Both the position numbers and the translations under genes were made by a program. The notes beneath the pieces are model-generated. The model ran no database searches. It worked only from the letters and a program-made list of their open reading frames with translations, and had not been told where the DNA came from. Positions 61,243-64,000 of a DNA stretch of 64,000 nucleotides are shown here, one piece after another (positions within the stretch are counted from its first letter, which is position 1; each line of letters opens with the position of its first letter). This stretch comes from an uncultured Butyrivibrio sp. (GTDB lineage Bacteria; Bacillota; Clostridia; Lachnospirales; Lachnospiraceae), in assembly GCA_945928575.1 (NCBI GenBank), contig CAMENP010000009.1, positions 24,586 through 88,585 on the forward strand, given 5' to 3'.

Positions 61243-62784
61243 ATGTGGAATGAGAAATTAGCGGATCTCGATGCCAGACGCGAAGCAGCGCATATGGGCG
61301 GAGGTCAGGCAAGAATTGACAAACAGCATGAAAGAGGCAAACTTACAGCGAGAGAGCGTCTTGACATTCTTTTTGACGAAGGAACATTTGTTGAGATTAA
61401 TACACTTATGACCACGCGTACCACCAATTTTGGCATGGATAAGAAAAAAACACCGGGAGACGGCGTTGTCACCGGCTACGGCCGCGTGAACGGAAGAGTT
61501 GTTTTTGCCTCATCACAGGATTTTACTGTGGGCGGAGGAGCACTCGGAGAGTACCATGCACTTAAGATTGCTAATGTTATGGATATGGCAATGAACGCCA
61601 AAGCACCGTTTATTGAGATAAATGACAGTGGCGGAGCCCGTATCGAGGAAGGCATAGACAGCCTTAACGGATATGCCGGAATGTTCAGAAGACACACGCA
61701 GATGTCGGGAGTTGCCCCGCAGATAGCGGTTATTATGGGACCTTGCGCCGGCGGTGCATGTTATGCTCCTGCGTTGTGTGATTTTATATTCATGACCAGA
61801 CAGAACGGACAGATGTATATCACGGGTCCGAAGGTTATCAAAGAGGTAACAGGTGAGGTTGTAACCACGGCCGAACTCGGAGGCGCGGATGTGCATATGA
61901 ACCGGAGCGGTGTGGCACATTTTGTGTATGATGATGATACCTCATGCCTTATGGGTGTAAGAAAGCTTTTAGAGTATCTTCCTGAGAACTATCTTGAGAA
62001 ACCGCCTGTTGCGGCACCTGTCAAGAAGTATTATCATAAGAGACTCCGCGATATCGTATCTCCGAACATGAAAATATCATACAATATGTATGAAGTCATA
62101 GATGAGCTTGCAGACCTTGATTCATTCATAGAAGTACAGTCGGGGTTTGCACGTAACATTATTGTCGGATTCATTAAGATGGAAGGCAAGACCGTAGGTG
62201 TTGTAGCCAACCAGCCTGATTATATTGCAGGTTCACTTGATTATAATGCAGGAGACAAGGCAGGACGTTTTATACGTTTCTGTGACTGCTTCAATATTCC
62301 GATACTTACGCTGGTTGATGTACCGGCATTTCTTCCGGGCAAAGAGCAGGAACACAGCGGAATTATCCGTCACGGTGCCAAAATCCTCTACGCGTACAGT
62401 GAGTCAACAGTTCCTACGGTAACGGTAATACTCCGTAAAGCGTTTGGCGGAGCTTATATCGGAATGGACAGCAAGGGCATGGGTGCGGACTTCGTATTCT
62501 CATGGCCTGTTGCGGAGATAGCCGTAATGGGCGCTGAAGGTGCAGTCGGAATTATCGGCAAGAGACAGATTGATGCGGCTGAAGATCCTGAGGCCAAGCG
62601 TAAAGAGCTTATAAAGGAGTACGAGGACAAATTCATGAATCCGTATATCGCAGCCGAACGCGGATATATAGATGAGGTTATCAGACCGGAAGAAACCAGA
62701 AGCCGAGTACTTGACGCATTTGCGATGCTTGAACAGAAACAGAAAAGTATTCCGGATAAGAAACACGGAAATATTCCGCTGTAG
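61243..62784 (+). CDS. Acyl-CoA carboxylase carboxyltransferase subunit (PccB-like)
   Basis: A 513-residue carboxyltransferase with fused alpha and beta crotonase-like halves, as in PccB and MmdA. INDSGGARIEEGIDSLNGYA and GPCAGGACYAPALCDF form the first half; DVPAFLPGKEQEHSGIIRHG and RKAFGGAYIGMDSKGMGADF the second. It would carry carboxyl from biotin to acetyl-CoA or propionyl-CoA. The biotin carrier and carboxylase are not in the window. As the last gene of the cluster it may supply malonyl- or methylmalonyl-CoA; a decarboxylase role is an alternative. Confidence 0.88.
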   Translation: MWNEKLADLDARREAAHMGGGQARIDKQHERGKLTARERLDILFDEGTFVEINTLMTTRTTNFGMDKKKTPGDGVVTGYGRVNGRVVFASSQDFTVGGGALGEYHALKIANVMDMAMNAKAPFIEINDSGGARIEEGIDSLNGYAGMFRRHTQMSGVAPQIAVIMGPCAGGACYAPALCDFIFMTRQNGQMYITGPKVIKEVTGEVVTTAELGGADVHMNRSGVAHFVYDDDTSCLMGVRKLLEYLPENYLEKPPVAAPVKKYYHKRLRDIVSPNMKISYNMYEVIDELADLDSFIEVQSGFARNIIVGFIKMEGKTVGVVANQPDYIAGSLDYNAGDKAGRFIRFCDCFNIPILTLVDVPAFLPGKEQEHSGIIRHGAKILYAYSESTVPTVTVILRKAFGGAYIGMDSKGMGADFVFSWPVAEIAVMGAEGAVGIIGKRQIDAAEDPEAKRKELIKEYEDKFMNPYIAAERGYIDEVIRPEETRSRVLDAFAMLEQKQKSIPDKKHGNIPL

Positions 62785-62839
62785 AATTTTACACGAATCT
62801 CAAATTTATTTTACAATTGCATGATTGTTGTAATCACAG

Positions 62840-62872
62840 AGAACATCCATAATTATTGTGGATGTTCTTTTT
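62840..62872 (+). terminator. Terminator of the acyl cluster
   Basis: AGAACATCCA (62840-62849) pairs with TGGATGTTCT (62859-62868), followed by TTTTT. It ends immediately before the ribosome site of the next gene. Confidence 0.88.
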
Positions 62873-62893
62873 GATTGGAGAGGTATGTGGGAT

Positions 62894-63955
62894 ATGTCGG
62901 AGTCATCGAAAAATAAAATATTTAAGACAGAGCGGCTTAACAGGCTTGACCGGCTTAGGAAAAAAACCTGGCTGATATTCCCGGCACTGTCGATTGTAAT
63001 TATTCTTATTAATCTGCTTAATGGGACGGTGGCCAGGGATTTTAAAGATGGTGTGACGTTATACGGAATTGTGGGACTTCTGCTTTTTGGCATACTGGCA
63101 GCATTTACGATGGGGATAATCCCATTTCTGCTTGCACAGGCGGCAATATACGGAAGATGCAGGCAGGTGCGTGAAAACTGCAGATTCCGTAATATACAGG
63201 ATCTGGAGTATTACAGGGATAAGTTTGACGGGCTTAATCCTGCCGCCATAAGTCTGCTAGAGGATATGAAAATAGAGTATGACAAGGATATTGCGGCTTG
63301 TCTGTTAAGATACGAATTGTTAGGAATTATCAAAGAGAATGAAGGCAGATATGTAAAATGCGGTGAGACAGTGCCGGATGACGAGCTTGCGCCGAGTGAT
63401 ATATATCTGTTAGATAATATGGGAAATATTTCGGATATAAATGAAAAATGGGGCCAGATGGTAGTGGACGAAGCGATGAAACGGGGGCTGTTATTAAAGC
63501 GGAAGCTGCCTTTTGCACCTACAGATAACAAAAAAGAAAAGAATAAAGGCTGTTTTACGGTACTTGGGATTCCGTTTGCGATAATCGTCACTTTGATGTG
63601 TATGTATTATTTTAATTATGACACAATTCACGGAATGTTGGACTGGCTTGGTTCGGAACCGGATAACCAGACTTTTCACGAACAGGTAGTATTTATTTTG
63701 TCAGGAGGAAAATATTTATTCTGGATAGGCATAATATTGGTTATGTTTGTAGCATTGATGGTGTTTCTGCTGTGGCCATTTATAATTAATTTTGTGGTTA
63801 CAAGAATCGGGAAGGAAGCAGTCGGGTACAAGCGGAGCGAAAAGGAAAATGAGTTGGCTGAGTGCATTTACGGCATGAAGAATTTTATACATGATTACTC
63901 ATATTTAAGTGATGCAGATAAAGAAAAACTGAGCCTGTGGGACGATTATTGCTAA
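62894..63955 (+). CDS. Membrane protein of unknown function
   Basis: A 353-residue protein I do not recognise. Two N-terminal helices (about residues 28-45 and 58-85) and two C-terminal helices (about 222-240 and 272-300) flank a soluble region of about 130 residues. That region holds RNIQDLEYYRDKFDGLNPAA and CLLRYELLGIIKENEGRYVK, which look like a winged-helix-type segment found in some membrane proteins of Gram-positive bacteria. ATG at 62894 has GGAGAGG 10 bases upstream; ATG at 62885 is too near it. It seems separate from the acyl cluster because a terminator intervenes. Confidence 0.7.
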   Translation: MSESSKNKIFKTERLNRLDRLRKKTWLIFPALSIVIILINLLNGTVARDFKDGVTLYGIVGLLLFGILAAFTMGIIPFLLAQAAIYGRCRQVRENCRFRNIQDLEYYRDKFDGLNPAAISLLEDMKIEYDKDIAACLLRYELLGIIKENEGRYVKCGETVPDDELAPSDIYLLDNMGNISDINEKWGQMVVDEAMKRGLLLKRKLPFAPTDNKKEKNKGCFTVLGIPFAIIVTLMCMYYFNYDTIHGMLDWLGSEPDNQTFHEQVVFILSGGKYLFWIGIILVMFVALMVFLLWPFIINFVVTRIGKEAVGYKRSEKENELAECIYGMKNFIHDYSYLSDADKEKLSLWDDYC

Positions 63956-63971
63956 ATTCGGTCGAACTGAT

Positions 63972-63995
63972 CGGTCAGCTCGGATGAGCTGACCG
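63972..63995 (+). terminator. Hairpin at the right edge of the window
   Basis: CGGTCAGCTC (63972-63981) pairs with GAGCTGACCG (63986-63995), a perfect 10-bp stem with a 4-base loop after the last gene. No T run follows before the window ends, so it may be a terminator or an intergenic repeat. Confidence 0.45.
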
Positions 63996-64000
63996 CAAGT

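Overview
The window reads as a chromosomal segment of a spore-forming, anaerobic, low-to-moderate GC Gram-positive bacterium, most likely a member of the Lachnospiraceae (Clostridia). This is inferred from the gene content and order: a hup-rqcP-yabP-yabQ-divIC-spoIIE-tilS-hpt-ftsH block, SpoIIR, a CotS-type coat protein, a SPOCS-LysM protein, reverse rubrerythrin with PerR, split PurO plus stand-alone AICAR formyltransferase, an archaeal/eukaryotic-type ProRS, and many short-leader lipoproteins. Coding density is high, most genes lie on the + strand in tight operons, and ribosome binding sites are mostly AGGAGG-like. I see no rRNA, tRNA, CRISPR array, transposase or prophage.

Layout. 1-1065 (-): purine synthesis genes (AICAR formyltransferase, PurO) behind a ZTP (pfl) riboswitch whose 3' element overlaps an intrinsic terminator. 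1133-9178 (+): two HAD hydrolases, YgiQ radical SAM protein, upp, a P-type ATPase, an RluA-type pseudouridine synthase and a YtvI-type permease. 9232-11700: an MBOAT plus AlgX/DHHW-like pair typical of polysaccharide O-acetylation. 11705-20257: lipoproteins (one with a transglutaminase domain, one with PEGA domains, one PrcB-like), proS, cca, a CotS-family spore protein behind a sigma-E-like promoter, and a SPOCS/LysM spore protein. 20327-31606: an unrecognised conserved protein, ispE, two FCD-type GntR regulators, spoIIR, ddl, tandem paralogous lipoproteins with a G8 tract inside their promoter, an acyltransferase, an lrgAB operon with a double palindromic operator on its promoter, and a chemotaxis receptor. 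31680-37338: DUF3783 protein, an AT-rich 0.5-kb intergenic region, PerR-controlled rubrerythrin, apbE, an AAA ATPase and a trigger-factor-like lipoprotein. 37360-47779: a double-degenerate GGDEF protein, a probable pantothenate ECF S component with a structured leader, coaX, and the conserved hup-to-ftsH sporulation/division block. 47988-50739: a GH13 glycosidase and a TetR regulator.

The most unusual region is 50856-62784: MntP-like pump, PlsC-type acyltransferase, acyl carrier protein, patatin-like lipase, flavodoxin-like protein, second PlsC-type acyltransferase, an AMP-ligase with degenerate catalytic motifs, a second acyl carrier protein, a fused ketosynthase/chain-length-factor-like protein, FabG, FabZ, FabD and a PccB-type carboxyltransferase. 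It has no FabH, no enoyl reductase, no biotin carboxylase and no second complete ketosynthase. The content resembles a type II polyketide or aryl-polyene-like lipid pathway more than an ordinary fatty acid operon. I propose it makes a specialised, possibly polyenoic, acyl chain that the two acyltransferases load onto a membrane lipid. That product is inference only.

Regulatory sites supporting the gene calls include a ZTP riboswitch, two sigma-E-like promoters with identical 14-nt spacing (cotS, yabP), a sigma-A promoter with 21-nt spacing and Spo0A-like boxes before spoIIE, PerR boxes before rubrerythrin and perR, and tandem TTGGT-N5-ACCAA operators before lrgA.
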